Source: Emiliania huxleyi CCMP1516 (lineage: Eukaryota; Haptophyta; Isochrysidales; Noelaerhabdaceae). Taken from it: 64,000 nucleotides of DNA. Under the pieces are notes generated by a model that was not told where the DNA came from, made no database searches, and worked only from the letters and a program-made list of their open reading frames with translations. The stretch is taken from positions 9,891 to 73,890 of the forward strand of contig NW_005202113.1 in assembly GCF_000372725.1 (NCBI RefSeq), written 5' to 3'. The translations under genes and the position numbers were made by a program. Below are positions 40,870 through 52,003 of the stretch, one piece after another (within the stretch, counting starts at the first letter, position 1; each line of letters starts with the position of its first letter).

Positions 40870-43194
40870 CTATCTCTCCGATGCCCGGTTTGGTAGGTGC
40901 TGCGTGGCGTCTGTTTCGCTGCCCCCCTCGACCATCCGCCCGAGGCTGGGCTGAAGGTCGTTTGCGCTGCTCCGAGACCTGCGCGGCTCGGAGACGAGCC
41001 GCGCCGCACGCTCGGTCCATGGGAGCGCCAGCGGCATCGGCAGCGGCGACGCGAAGGCGGTGCTGTCCGACGGCGCGGCGCGGCCGGGCGGCGTGGCGGC
41101 GCCGGGCGGCGTGGCGGCGCCGGGCGGCGCGGTCTGCGGCGGCTCGTTGCGCAGGAAGTAGGTGTGCATCTCGCCCTTTCCCTTGTAGACGCGCGTGCCG
41201 CGGTAGGTCGCGGCGAAGCGGCCGCGCAGCTGGCTGTACGCCGCCTCCGAGACGTGGACATGTCCCGGCTCCGAGCCGGAGCACATGCGGGCGGCGGTGT
41301 TGACGGCGTCGCCGCATAGGTCGTACTGGTACGTCATGTGCCCAATCACGCCGGCGATGGCGGAGCCAAAGTCGATGCCCACCTGCACGGTGAGCTCGTG
41401 CCCCTCGAGCGCCTGCCGCAGCTCCTTGTAGCGGTGCTCCTTGAGCTCGAGGTTGATGACAGTCATCACGTTGACCTGCGCGGCAGGGGCGGGGCGGGTG
41501 GGCCGGGGGGGGCAGGCCGGCCGCCAGCCGCACGCGCGCGATCGACAGAGAGCCGGCGGGCGAGGGCGGGCGGGGGGGGGGTCGCCATGGCGAAGCCAAA
41601 GCCGGCGATGGCCGCGGCGCGGTCGTGGCAGTTTGGCAACAGGTTGGGGTCGGGCAGCCCGGCCGCGACGAGGTAGTACTCGTTTGCCGTCTTGCGCACC
41701 TGCCGGCCCGCCAATTCGGGTCAGGGGCGCCGCCTCTCTCTCCCCCCTCTCCCCGACAGCGGAGGGGGGGGGGGGAGGGGGGTCGCGAAACGCGCCTTTT
41801 GCAGCTGAAACACGTCGGCGAGCCGGTCGAAGCGGTCGAACATGCGCTGCAGCAGGCCGATGACGAGCTGCGGCTCTGCGAAGGGGTCGTTGATGAGCTG
41901 CGAGAGGCCGCGCACCTATGACAGGCTTCCGGGTGGGATGAGGGACGCTTCTCGTCGTGGCTGAGCCCGCGAGATGCCGCGCGCCTTGGCGAAGAGGAAG
42001 GCGCAGTCGTGGAAGCTCTCCGCGAGGAGCGAGCCGCGAGGCCGCACGGGCAGGCCGTCCGACGAGAAGCGCAGGCTCGCCGGCGTCCCGTTGGGCGGAG
42101 ACACGCCGCCGCGCGGCGACGCCTCGCCGGCGCACGGGTCCCTCTGCGCCTGCGCGATCCGCTCGAGCGAGCCGAGCGTACCGACGAGCTGCGGCGGCAG
42201 AATGGACTTGAGCAGCCGGTCGCACGAGGCAGTCTCCTCCTCGATGCAGCGCATCACGGCGCGCTGGCGCGCCTCGAGCTTGAGGCCGCGCCACATGTCG
42301 CGCCCGTGCGACCAGTGGTGCAGCAAGCCGATGATATTTGCAAAGAGGAGCATCAGCGCCATGCGCGCCAGCTCGAGCACGACAAAGTCGTCGAGGCCGG
42401 GCACCTGCCGGTGCGTCGACGAGTGGAGCTGCTCGTGCCAGAACGAGTCGACCTGCTGCTGCGCGAGCAGCACGACGGCGAGGGAGAGCGCCACGGCGGC
42501 GGGGCCGAGGAAGGTGGTGGGCAGGTGGGTGAGGCGGTACGCGAAGAAGATGTGCCACGCGGCGAGCTCGGAGACGTACTCGAAGGGGAAGTGCTCGCAG
42601 AGGTTCGGCCCGCCCGCCGGGTCCTCGTACTCGCTGCAGTAAAACGAGCGCGGCCTGTGCGCCGGAAAGAGCTCGCCACCCTCCGGCGGCGGAGGCGACG
42701 GCGGGATCGGCTGCGGGTCGACGTCGAACTGCTCGAGGAACGCCCCCGCGACCGTGCAGCCGGAGCCGGCGGCGGGCTCCGGCAGCGCGTCGTGGGCGGC
42801 GTCGTGCAGCCCGCCCGGCATGCCGTTGCACGGCACGATCGTGTAGGGACCGCGGCAGAGGACGGTGTCGAGCCGGATGTGCAGCACCGCCGCGACGAAG
42901 GCGGCGAACGGAAGCGCGAGCAGCGCGAGCGCCACCGCCGTGTTGCCGAGCGCGGTCGGCGTCCTCGCCGAGAGGCAGATGGAGCGCAGCAGGACGAGCG
43001 CCGGCGCGAGCAAGGCGTACCTCAGCATGAAGAGCGGCTTGACCGCGTCGAACCCGCTCCAGCGCACGCTGAAGTGGGTCATGTCGCTCGCGCCGTAGAG
43101 CAGCATGCAGAGCAGGTACGCAACCGTGTACCGCGCGAGGAAGAAGCGCGTCTGCAGGTCGCTCACGCGCCTCGACCCGCCTCCGCCCCCGCCC

Positions 43195-43232
<38 letters not shown>

Positions 43233-46200
43233 CCCGCCGCCGTGCCGCGCCGCCGACCAGCCGCGCGAGGGTAGCGGCGGGTCCTTGCTCAGCTTTGCAA
43301 AGTAGTTGGTCGCCTCGACAAAGTCCTCGCCCGTGTCGGACGAGTCGAGCCGCGCCCGCAGCGGCACCGACGTGGCGGTGCGCCGCAGCGAGAGGCGCGA
43401 GCCGCTGCCGGTGGCCGAGGAGGAGCGAGGCAAGCAAGTCGAGGTCCGCAGCGGGGCGGGGGGCGGCGTGGGCTCCGGCGACGGCTTCGTGTCCGAATGG
43501 CGCAGCTCCCAGCGCCTGGCTCCTCCGCCGCCGCTCTGCAGCTGACGCGCAAACTCGCCGCGAGACGTGCCCGTCAGCTCGGAGACGGGCTCGGACTCCT
43601 CCCAGCTGGCACGGGCCCAAGCCGCGTCGGAGTTCTCCCCCGCTGGCAGCACGTGCGAGCCGCCGGCCATGCGGTAGATGGGGCTGCTGTGCCGCTCCAC
43701 CTGGCCGCTGCGCCGCGGCGTCGCGGCGCCACCCCCGCCGGGCGGCTCCTCGGCCTCGCGCTCCTCCTCGCCCTCCTCCTCCTCCTCCTCGCCCTCCTCG
43801 CCCTCCTCGATCGACGACTGCTCCTCGAGCCGCTGCCACACCATGTGAGAGCCACGGTACTGAGGCCGCCTCGCGCCGGCAAAATGCTGCGGCTCGGGCA
43901 GCTCGTGCTCCTGCTGCTGCTGCCGCCGCCGCCGTGCGGGCTCCTGCCGAAGCCGCTCCGGCTCCTGAGAGCGGAACGACGGCGGGAAAGACGAAGCCGT
44001 GTGCACCGAGAGCGCGGCGAGCGCCTCGCGGGCGTGCTGGAGGATCGCCATCGTCGCGTGCGTCGAGCGGCGAACGAACGACCGCTCGGCCGGCCCGTCC
44101 GGCGCGGCGTCGGCGGGGGCCGTCGGGTCGCGCGCCAGCGGCACCGGCTCGGACTGTGCCGGCACAAACAAGTCCTGGTCGAGTGCGACCGGCGCGGCGG
44201 TCTGCGCGCCCGTCTGCTGCGAGATGAACTCGGCCAGCCTTGAAGGCTTGCTCTCCGAGTCGCGCGGGCCGTTGCCGGTGCTCATCAGCGAGCCGCGGCT
44301 CCGCATCCACCCCGGCGCCCCGCCGACGCCCGAGCTGCCAGAGGAGGAGACGTCGACCGACGAGCCGTCCCGGTACGTCCCGAGCTCGATGCCGGGGAAT
44401 GGCTTCTTCGGCACGTGCCCCTCGAGCGCCTCGTCGTCGAGGTGCAAGCCGCCTACAGCAGCAACACAGGCCACGCTCGTCGCGACGCACGCCCGAGCGA
44501 CGGGTCGCTCCAGGCGCGGCCCGCCCAGCAGGTGCATCTGCGACGCCGGGAGCAGGTCCTTCCGCTCCTCGACGTAGTAGGTGCGGTGGATGCCCATGTG
44601 GGCCGGGAAGACGCCCTCTGCCGCCGTGCCCATCCCGTCGCCGTTGCCGGGCGCGGGCGAGAGCGCGAAGGTGTGGTAGAGGTGGTTCGCCTGCGGGCGG
44701 GGATGGGGCGGAGGGGCGAGGCGGACGGGTGGGCGGGCGGCGGGGGGGTGGTGCGAGGGGGAGGGGGGGGCGGGCGGGGGTCCGGCGGTGCGCGGCGCGA
44801 GGGGTCCGTGGCGCGCCGTCGCGTCAGAGACGTGGACGCGGCCGGCGGCGCCAAGCTCCTCGAGGCGCAGCGCGCCCGCCACCGCGCGGCCCCAGATGTC
44901 GAAGTGGAAGCGGACCTGTCGACAGCTCCGCCCCGTGACGAGGCGCCGTTTCACAGCTGCCGGAAGCGTCGAGGTGGGAGGGGCGCCGTGCCGATGATGC
45001 CTCCGATGGCGGTGCCGGTGTGGACGCCGACGCGGATGTCGATGTCCACCTGGAGGGTGCGAACAGCGCGCGTCTTCACGCTGCGGGTCGCGCGGGGAAG
45101 GGAGCAGCCGAGGCCGGCGTGGCCCACCTTGCGCTCCTCCTTGATGGCCTGCACCTCGCCGATCATGCCGAGCGCCATGGCGCCGACGCGCCGCGCCGCG
45201 TCGGCGGGGTTGCCTCTCGCCTCGCCAAAGGCGCCGCAGCAGACGATGTACGCGTCGCCTGTCCGCAGCAGAGGGGGGGGGGGGGGGGGTGAGAGGGCGC
45301 TGCTCGCGCGTGCGGCCCGCAGCGGATGACTGCGCTGCTCGCCGATCGTCTTGACCTTGTGCACGCCGTACCCCTCGGCCAGCCCGTCAAACTTCGCAAA
45401 CAGGTCGGACAGGAGGCCGAGGACAAAGTCGGCGGATCGCTCGCTCGAGAGCTTGGTGAAGCCGACCATGTCCGCCTGCAGGAGGGCAGGCCCGGGACAC
45501 GTCATGGCCCTGTGCCCAGGGAGCGTCCACCGAGCCGACCGCGCAGCCGCCTGCAGCACCGTCACCTCGTCATACCTGTGCGCCACCTGCGTCGACCCCG
45601 ACGCGATGTCTCGCACGATGGGCGCCGGGAGGGTGTTGAGGAGGAGCCGCTGCACGCCTGGGTGGGGCACGTCAGGGGCACGTACAGAGACACGCCAGGG
45701 ACACGTCAGGGTCACGTCAGGGACACGTCAGGGTCACGTACAGAGACACGTCAGGACACGTCAGGGACGGGGTTGTGGACGGATCGTGGGACGAGTCTTT
45801 GCGGGAGGGAGGCGCGGCGCGCCGTCGCGGAGAGCGACCTTGACCTCCTCCTCCTCCTCGAGCAGCTTGTGCCTAGGGGGGCAGCCCCGAGACGGCTCAG
45901 GGAGGAGCCTCCGCCGCCTCCCGCCCCGCGCCGCGCCGCCTCGAGAAGTTGTCGCGGTTCTGTGCCTCGGCCATGCAGGCGAGGCACATGCAGGCGAGGT
46001 TGACGACGGCGTCGTGGATCGCGACCGAGGCGAGGCGCAGGCCGGGCTGCGGAAAGGCGCGGAGCAGCGCCAGCCGTGCGGCGAGCAGCGACCAGAAGGT
46101 GAGCGTCGCGTGCCTCGCCTGCAGGTGCGGCACCAGGGTCGCGTACCCAAGCAGGTGCATCAGCACGAGCAGCACCTGCGGAGAGGCGGACCGGCGCGGG

Positions 46201-46957
46201 CGCGTCGGTGGGGTGGGCAAAGCACGCCGCGGCGGGAGAGCGGCGGCGCCACCTGTTTGCTGCTCGAGCTGTGCAGCACGTCGGCAGCCGTCATCAGGAA
46301 CCCGTCGCACCAGAGCAGGGCGAGGAACATGGCGCTGAGCGTGGCTGGGTAGTCGAGCACCGCCACGCGGCCCGCGCGCCAGAGCGCCGCCGCGAGGCCC
46401 GCCGCCGAGAGGCAGACGGAGAGGCGGCCGAGGAGGAGCGCCGCGCCCAGCCAGCCGCCCGCCAGGTCCGCCTGCACGTCGAGCTTGACAGGCACCAGGA
46501 AGAGGGTGAGGCAGACGGGGCGCAGCGCGAGGATAAAGGCGGTGCGCAGCAGGGCGCCGCGCGACGCGGCGAGCGAGTACCGAAAGTACTCGGCCTCCAG
46601 ATCCGGCGTGAAGCCGGGCAGAAAGGCGAGGTACGCGGCCGGGCGCGAGACGGGTCCCTGCCTCGCCACAACCCCAGCCTCCGCGGAGCCGTCAGCGCTG
46701 CGTGCGTGCACCTCGCCCGCGGGTGGAGAGCCGGCGCCGGAACGGCCATGCTGCAGCCGCCGGATCGCGATCAGGGTGTTTGCCTGCCTCCAGCGCGCTC
46801 GCGCCGCGTCGCTACCCTTTCTTGGCCTGCCACTCCCGCCCTCCGAGTCGCCCGATATGGTCCGCGCGAGACGAACGGCGAAGTGCTGCGGTGAGGAGTG
46901 TGACGAGTCCGCGCTGTGCTCCTCCGGACTTGCGTCCGGCTCGGTGGTCGGCGTCAT
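40870..46957 (-). CDS. Transmembrane adenylyl cyclase with two cyclase domains (C1/C2)
   Basis: Twelve exons encode 1689 residues. All eleven introns fit exactly in frame, and nine start with GC (46252 and 45127 start with GT). Order: membrane block 1, cyclase domain C1 (from about 365), a long Ser/Pro/Glu-rich linker, membrane block 2 (about 1080-1360), cyclase domain C2 (about 1395-1600), tail. C1 keeps both metal aspartates (D368 in 'ADMVGFT', D412 in 'TIGDAYIV') but not the usual Asn/Arg pair. C2 has lost both aspartates (K1410 and E1457 at those positions) yet keeps purine-binding K1453 and D1540 plus catalytic N1547 and R1551 ('YDLCGDAVNTAARM'). That is the split seen in animal tmACs, so an active C1-C2 heterodimer making cAMP is predicted. 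Confidence 0.88.
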
Positions 46958-47317
46958 TCGTCAGCAGCAAGGCATGCGGGCGTGGGCGGCGGCAAACAAC
47001 AAGCAAGGCGCCTCCAATGGTTGCGGGAAAAAGAGACAGCACTGCTGAGCAGTGGAGTAGCAGTGGATAGGGTCGATTCCGCATGGTACGGGACCTTATG
47101 AAGGAGGTGTACGCGACCCAGAAGAAATCGGGCCGTGTCGTTCCCTCCGCTGGAGAGAGGTCCATCAGTTCGCCGGCACTAGCTAACTGCAGGTTCTTGC
47201 TCTTCGCCATAATTACGCAGTCTTCCCTTCGGGGGCCCCTCTGGAAGAAGATTTTAGAAGATCAACAAGAAATCACGCCTCCCACAGTGATTTGGGCTCG
47301 GCAGCTTGTCAGCGCCC
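46958..47317. other. Promoter flank of the cyclase gene with a 31-bp dispersed repeat
   Basis: GGATAGGGTCGATTCCGCAT...GGACC at 47065-47095 recurs with one mismatch at 48344-48374. No gene is supported. The open frame at 47083-47367 starts inside the repeat. Confidence 0.5.
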
Positions 47318-48151
47318 TCAGCCGAAGCTGGGGCCGGTCCCGTAGCCGAGAGAGCCCGCGCCGATGAGTTCGACGCGGTCGGGGGGCCTTGCGGAGAGGC
47401 CAGCGAGGTGGCGATCGCTGTACTTCATGGTGTCATCAAGTGACCGGCTGACAAGCCAGAGGTCGATACTCTGGACGACCCATAGGATGCCACGAATGCC
47501 TGGAGGAGAGGGAGGCGAGGCCAGAGGCAGGCTCAGCTGCTCTCGGGTGATCTCGCTTTGGTGGCCGAAGGACCCGATGGTCCTGTCACATTCGCATTCC
47601 GAGTCGTGGGGGTAGAAGAATTCGAGTAGGCATCGAGTCAGCACTTCCTTGTAGTACAGCGGACCGCCAGGCTCGCCGGCAGCATCCGCAGGGAGGCAGT
47701 ATATGAGGCACCAGTCTTCTGGAGAGCGCAACAGTGCGGCCGCGATGGTAGAGTCGGCCGCGGTTCGAGCGAGCAGCTTTTGGCTGCTGGATCGAATCGC
47801 GGAAGGCTCATGCCCTCGCGGAGCGACGCGGGTCGCGCGGCGCGCGTGTGTGCGAAATGCGACAACAGACGACAGACGAGAGGCGCCTGAGCGCTGTACG
47901 CCTGAACTTTTGTCGCCGCAATCGCCACCGCCGCCATCTTGACGAGCAGCGCGAGCGCGCTCGTCGGCGGCCAGCCGTCGCGGGCCGGGCCGAGCCCGGC
48001 CTCGACCGGCCGCGCCGCCGCAGCAGGCCGGGAGGCCCGAATGGCGGCCGACCAGCTGATAAGGACTCTCTCTCTTCCCCTCTGCGCCGGGGAGGCGTTG
48101 TTGGAGGCTAGGACGCAAGCGTCCGTCGCCCTTTTCAAACTCGGGGCCCAC
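47318..48151 (-). CDS. Uncharacterised protein
   Basis: A minus-strand frame of 277 codons. The last 150 residues have good protein composition ('SPEDWCLIYCLPADAAGEPGGP', 'FYPHDSECECDRTIGSF', 'GILWVVQSIDLWLVSRSLDDTMKYSD'), including a short Cys pair. The N-terminal half is Arg/Ala-rich and may be untranslated or belong to another frame: an overlapping frame from about 47941 ('MAAVAIAATKVQAYS') could be the true start with an intron. No domain was recognised. The stop is at 47318. Downstream it faces the cyclase gene promoter. Confidence 0.45.
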   Translation of the reverse strand: MGPEFEKGDGRLRPSLQQRLPGAEGKRESPYQLVGRHSGLPACCGGAAGRGRARPGPRRLAADERARAARQDGGGGDCGDKSSGVQRSGASRLSSVVAFRTHARRATRVAPRGHEPSAIRSSSQKLLARTAADSTIAAALLRSPEDWCLIYCLPADAAGEPGGPLYYKEVLTRCLLEFFYPHDSECECDRTIGSFGHQSEITREQLSLPLASPPSPPGIRGILWVVQSIDLWLVSRSLDDTMKYSDRHLAGLSARPPDRVELIGAGSLGYGTGPSFG

Positions 48152-50136
48152 TCCGCTACGCTCCGACCCGAATTTGGAGGGCCTGCAAGTTTAAGGTGTT
48201 GCTGCGCAAAAGGGGTCGGACACAGGGCGCAGCTCATGCTAAGAGCTAGAAGAGGAGATAGAGAGAACAACCACCCTGTCCCGTTATTGCGTACACCAAC
48301 ACCACAAAAGCTCTCTCTCCTGCTCCTTGAGCACTTGAGCACTGGATAGGGTCGATTCCGCGTGGTACGGGACCCCTCGATCGTCTCGCCCTCCCTCACT
48401 GGAGTGTTCATGGGGGGGGGGGGGCATACTGTCCAAGCCTAAAGTCTGGGCAGGTTGTCGGGGACACGATCCCGGCATGAACACGCCGATCTGGCAAAAT
48501 CCCGAGTGCCTACCGCACGCGCCGCGTCGCGGCGCGTGCGGTAGGCTTTGTTTGAAGTTAAAAGTCGAATCAGGGCGCCGTCGGCGTTGTCCCCCGATTT
48601 TGTCCCCCGGACCGCCCGTCCGGACCGCTCCGGGACGCACGCCGGCGAAACACCATCAAGCAACAAACAAAGCCTCAACATACTCGGGCTGTCGCCGTCC
48701 CAAACTGTCACTCCCCTCTCTCCCGGCCGGGGTGGGGCGCGCGCGGGGGCGGCGGGTGTGCGGCGAGTGTGCGGGATGTCTGTGGGCCCGAGAGCGATAT
48801 GCCATGTCCGCCTTGCGTTGTTTCATAACATCGAAGGCTAAGCTCACAAACAAAACAACAACTCTCTCTCTCTCTCCGATCAAGCTGCTGTACGGCCCCG
48901 GCATCGCCTTCCCAGGCTTAGCTAGATTGAAAGATATTGTGGACATGATTCGTCTCTACAATATATACACTGACACTGAACCTCCCAGAGCTCGTCCCGG
49001 TCCGTCACGGCCATCCTCGGCCTCCGGAGGGCCCCCGGCCGCGGCGCGGTACGTCGGCGTCACAAATCCGACCACAGAGCACCGGGACGCGGTCGGGCGA
49101 TCCGAGGCCCAACTAGGCGTATGCATTGCCTATCCAGGGCTATCACCTGGACCTATCAACAGGCGCCTGCGGCGCCGTGGTCAGGAGCTGCTGTTCACGC
49201 CGGTCCACACTTTCATAGTGGACAGTAACAAACACGGTACAGGATCGAGGTGCACGCTGCCGAAGCAGTGTCGTCCCCCTCTCCTCGACGGTGATGGCGG
49301 TGTGACCGATCGAGCTACAAGAGGAGCTTGTTCAGCAGGATCAGGGGTGGGCCGAGCAGTTCTATAGAACTAAGCTTAATATGAGCCATTTGGCCAACAC
49401 ACATTGCATTTCAACAACACAGACAGACACGCACGACTGACTTTTTTCCGTGACAACGATACGATGCAGACAGCAAGAAAGAAAGAGTAACGGGATGGGC
49501 GCAGGCAATGCGGTGAAGCGGATCGGTCGTGCCGACCAGTCACAGCAACTCGCGGGCCCTGCCGACGCCCCGCGCGAACTTTTCTTGTCTCGTCGCTCGA
49601 TCAGCACCTTTTCTCGCCGATACGGTTTGGCGGAGCCACAGCTTCTCCCCGTTGGCTTCGGCACATGCCGAGCGAATGTGGCATGGAGAAGTGCGGTCTC
49701 CATAAACGAAGCGCAAGCAGCGACGAGCCAGCGGGGCGACCTGGGGCTCTGCCAAACCCAAGACGCAATCGCGCACAAAAAGCCGGTGGGCCGACCCCCG
49801 GAAAAGGGGTACGCTAGCCACCCCCTACCACTGGAGGCGGGCTGCCGTCTGCCATCGACCTACCTTCCTCCTCCCTTCCCCTGAGAGATCCCGAATGTCC
49901 TTAGCGTGGACGCACCCACGCACCTCCGCCGTCGTCCTTACCATAAAACCGACTTACCGCTGCAACGCGTTGACTTTGAATACCAACTGTGTCAAGTGTC
50001 AGACATGACTCGGTACTGTGTACGTGCGCGGCGCATGCGCATGCACAGTCCGTCGCCCGGGAAAGGCCCGCGTCCATGCTGCCGCGCTGGATTTCGTCAC
50101 CGCGTGGACGTGGTCCGGTATACCGCGGTCCACCTA
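48152..50136. other. Large intergenic region with a perfect hairpin and G run
   Basis: No gene is confidently called. There is a 31-bp dispersed repeat copy at 48344-48374 and a G run at about 48411-48424. A perfect 19-bp-arm hairpin with a 1-nt loop lies at 48508-48546. CT-dinucleotide runs occur near 48860. A plus-strand frame 48477-49367 (296 codons) is open but begins in the hairpin and has no recognisable domain. Confidence 0.45.
48508..48546. repeat. Perfect 19-bp-arm palindrome (1-nt loop)
   Basis: GCCTACCGCACGCGCCGCG at 48508-48526, T at 48527, and the exact reverse complement at 48528-48546. Very GC-rich, so it would form an extremely stable cruciform or RNA hairpin. Confidence 0.9.
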
Positions 50137-51636
50137 CTACACCAACGCTGGGACATCTACGATTTCGCCGTTGCGGCTCGTAACCAGAGCCCGCTCATGT
50201 GTACGACATGAGCACTTGGAGAGCTTCGCATAAGGGCACATCTGGTCAAGGAGCGCCGGCCTCTGAAGGTGGAGAGGCTCGGGCGGCGGGCCGCTGCGCT
50301 CCCACCAGCACGCGCGGCTAAGCGTGCCGGTCGCAACGTGGCGCGCCAGAGTGACATCGCGCTCGGTCACAAGCAGCCCCCAGTGCAGGCTGAGATTGGT
50401 GCTCAGAGCGTGCCACGGCCATAGCGCGTGTGTGCCCAGGTAAGGCGAGAACCGGGAGAGCGCCATCGCGTACTCGTTCAGACGGCGCGTCGCGTCGCCC
50501 ATCGCATCGACCGCATCGGGGGCGCCGAGAAAGAGCCAATCGATCATCCAGTACGTGAACTCTGCCGGTGAGCGCCCGCCGTATGTCACGGGACACTGCT
50601 GTCCGCCAAGCGTGCATGACGTCGCGCCACTCGGCGTGACGGCCGGCTCTCCTTGGCAGCGTCCCGGGCAGTAGAAGGGGAAGACGACGTCGCGTCCAGC
50701 CAAGCCGAAGACGGCGGGCGGCAGTCTCAGCGGCCGCAGCAGCGCTATGTCGTGCCGAGCCACGAGCACCAGATCGTACTTTTCGCCCACCTCGAGCTCG
50801 TGCTCGCGGCGAAGCGACAGAGCCTTTTCGAGCGACAGCACTTGCGACACGGTCCTCTCGCAGCCAATCGCAGGCACACGGCAGCGGAAGACGAGGTCGC
50901 TGGAGGACGAGGCGGTGGTGTTGGCGTAGCGCGTTGGCTCGTGCTTCTGACGGCGGATCATGCCACGCCACAGCTCCGTGAATGAAGTCGACGCTTCCGG
51001 CGACCAGCTGTGGGCAAAGACGTCAAAGGATATGTCGCGTGCATTGGATTGAAGCAGTTGGCTTGTCCAAGCAGCGTGCGCTACCTGAAGCAACCGCTCG
51101 TTCGCGCGATGTCGAGGCAGCATACTTTGTGAGCGCAAGGCCGAGCCACTCTGCTCGTCGAAGTGTCCATGCTTACCGAAGAATACAAGCGCCACACGCT
51201 TCTTGCGCCGCGGCAGAGCAGTGCCGCCTCGGCTCACCATACCGCTGCGGAAGAGCCGCTCGGACTTGATATCTTCCAAGCTACACTCATGGTACCAGCT
51301 GCAGTCTTGATATTGGAGCGAAACCGTGACGTACCTGCACTGCTCACAGCTTCGGCATTTGAGGACGCACTCATGGATTGCAGTGGGCCAGCCGCGCTTT
51401 GCATCCTGGCTGCTCAGGCCAAACGAGCCGACAAGTCCCATAGAGCAGTCGCCAGTGGCACCCGAGGTGATTCCACAGTGGCCGAAGTGCCAGGCGGTGC
51501 CGCCGTGCACGCTCCTGTCCCGCCATGTGTTGTTCGCCATGGCGGTGCTGGACTGGTCGGGATGATATGATGTTGAGGTAGCTCTCTGCGTAATACAGTA
51601 TAGAAAAACGCTACGCGTAACTCCAGAAATACCCAT
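50137..51636 (-). CDS. Type II membrane glycosyltransferase-like protein with Cys-rich N-domain
   Basis: About 499 residues, single exon. A short hydrophobic anchor lies near residues 8-20. A Cys-rich stretch (about 65-120, 'CVLKCRSCEQCRYVTVS', 'DCSWYHEC') resembles PAN/WSC-like modules attached to algal glycosyltransferases. The rest has features of the nucleotide-sugar transferase-like families of algae: 'KRVALVFFGKHGHFDE', 'SFDVFAHSW', 'YDLVLVARHDIALLRPL' (a DxD-like 'RHDIAL') and 'TYWMIDWLFLGAPDAVDAM', with many Trp/Pro motifs. The donor and acceptor are unknown. The start could be 51540 (MANNTW), which would remove the anchor. An introner-like repeat C copy lies about 280 bp upstream in the sense orientation. 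Confidence 0.6.
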   Translation of the reverse strand: MGISGVTRSVFLYCITQRATSTSYHPDQSSTAMANNTWRDRSVHGGTAWHFGHCGITSGATGDCSMGLVGSFGLSSQDAKRGWPTAIHECVLKCRSCEQCRYVTVSLQYQDCSWYHECSLEDIKSERLFRSGMVSRGGTALPRRKKRVALVFFGKHGHFDEQSGSALRSQSMLPRHRANERLLQVAHAAWTSQLLQSNARDISFDVFAHSWSPEASTSFTELWRGMIRRQKHEPTRYANTTASSSSDLVFRCRVPAIGCERTVSQVLSLEKALSLRREHELEVGEKYDLVLVARHDIALLRPLRLPPAVFGLAGRDVVFPFYCPGRCQGEPAVTPSGATSCTLGGQQCPVTYGGRSPAEFTYWMIDWLFLGAPDAVDAMGDATRRLNEYAMALSRFSPYLGTHALWPWHALSTNLSLHWGLLVTERDVTLARHVATGTLSRACWWERSGPPPEPLHLQRPALLDQMCPYAKLSKCSCRTHERALVTSRNGEIVDVPALV

Positions 51637-52003
51637 AGAAATCAACCCTAACCCTAACCATAGGTTGTACCCGTTCACCACTACACAGCAACAAATCACC
51701 CTAAACGAACGCGGGAATCCAGAGTTCAAGTGCTCCAAGTTCACCTCAGCAACGCGCCCCAAAACGCAAAAAACACGCAAAATCCACTTCCCGGAAATCG
51801 TCGTCCAGACTCGACCCAGCTTGACTCCGCTGAGTTGGGATCGGTCCTGTTGCATTTCTTCCCCGCCCTCCAAGTGCTCCTCCCCTCCCCAGAGGGGCAT
51901 CCACCCATCCCTAAGAAAGAAAGAAAACAGACAACCCAAGGGAGGGATGGGAGGACGGCACGCCGCCACCACACAGGGATTTTAAGGAGAGGAGTGTGAT
52001 GCG
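51637..52003. repeat. Promoter region with interstitial telomere motif and repeat C copy
   Basis: 51644-51660 reads AACCCTAACCCTAACCA, about 2.5 telomere-type units. The introner-like repeat C occupies 51914-51987 on the minus strand. On the minus strand its 3' end reads TTTCTTTCTTAG, and its 5' end is TTAAAATCCCTGTGTGG. Confidence 0.6.

Noticed and set aside
48477..49367. 296-codon plus-strand frame
   Set aside because: It begins inside the perfect palindrome and lacks any recognisable domain or splice pattern. Length alone is not convincing in stop-poor GC-rich DNA.
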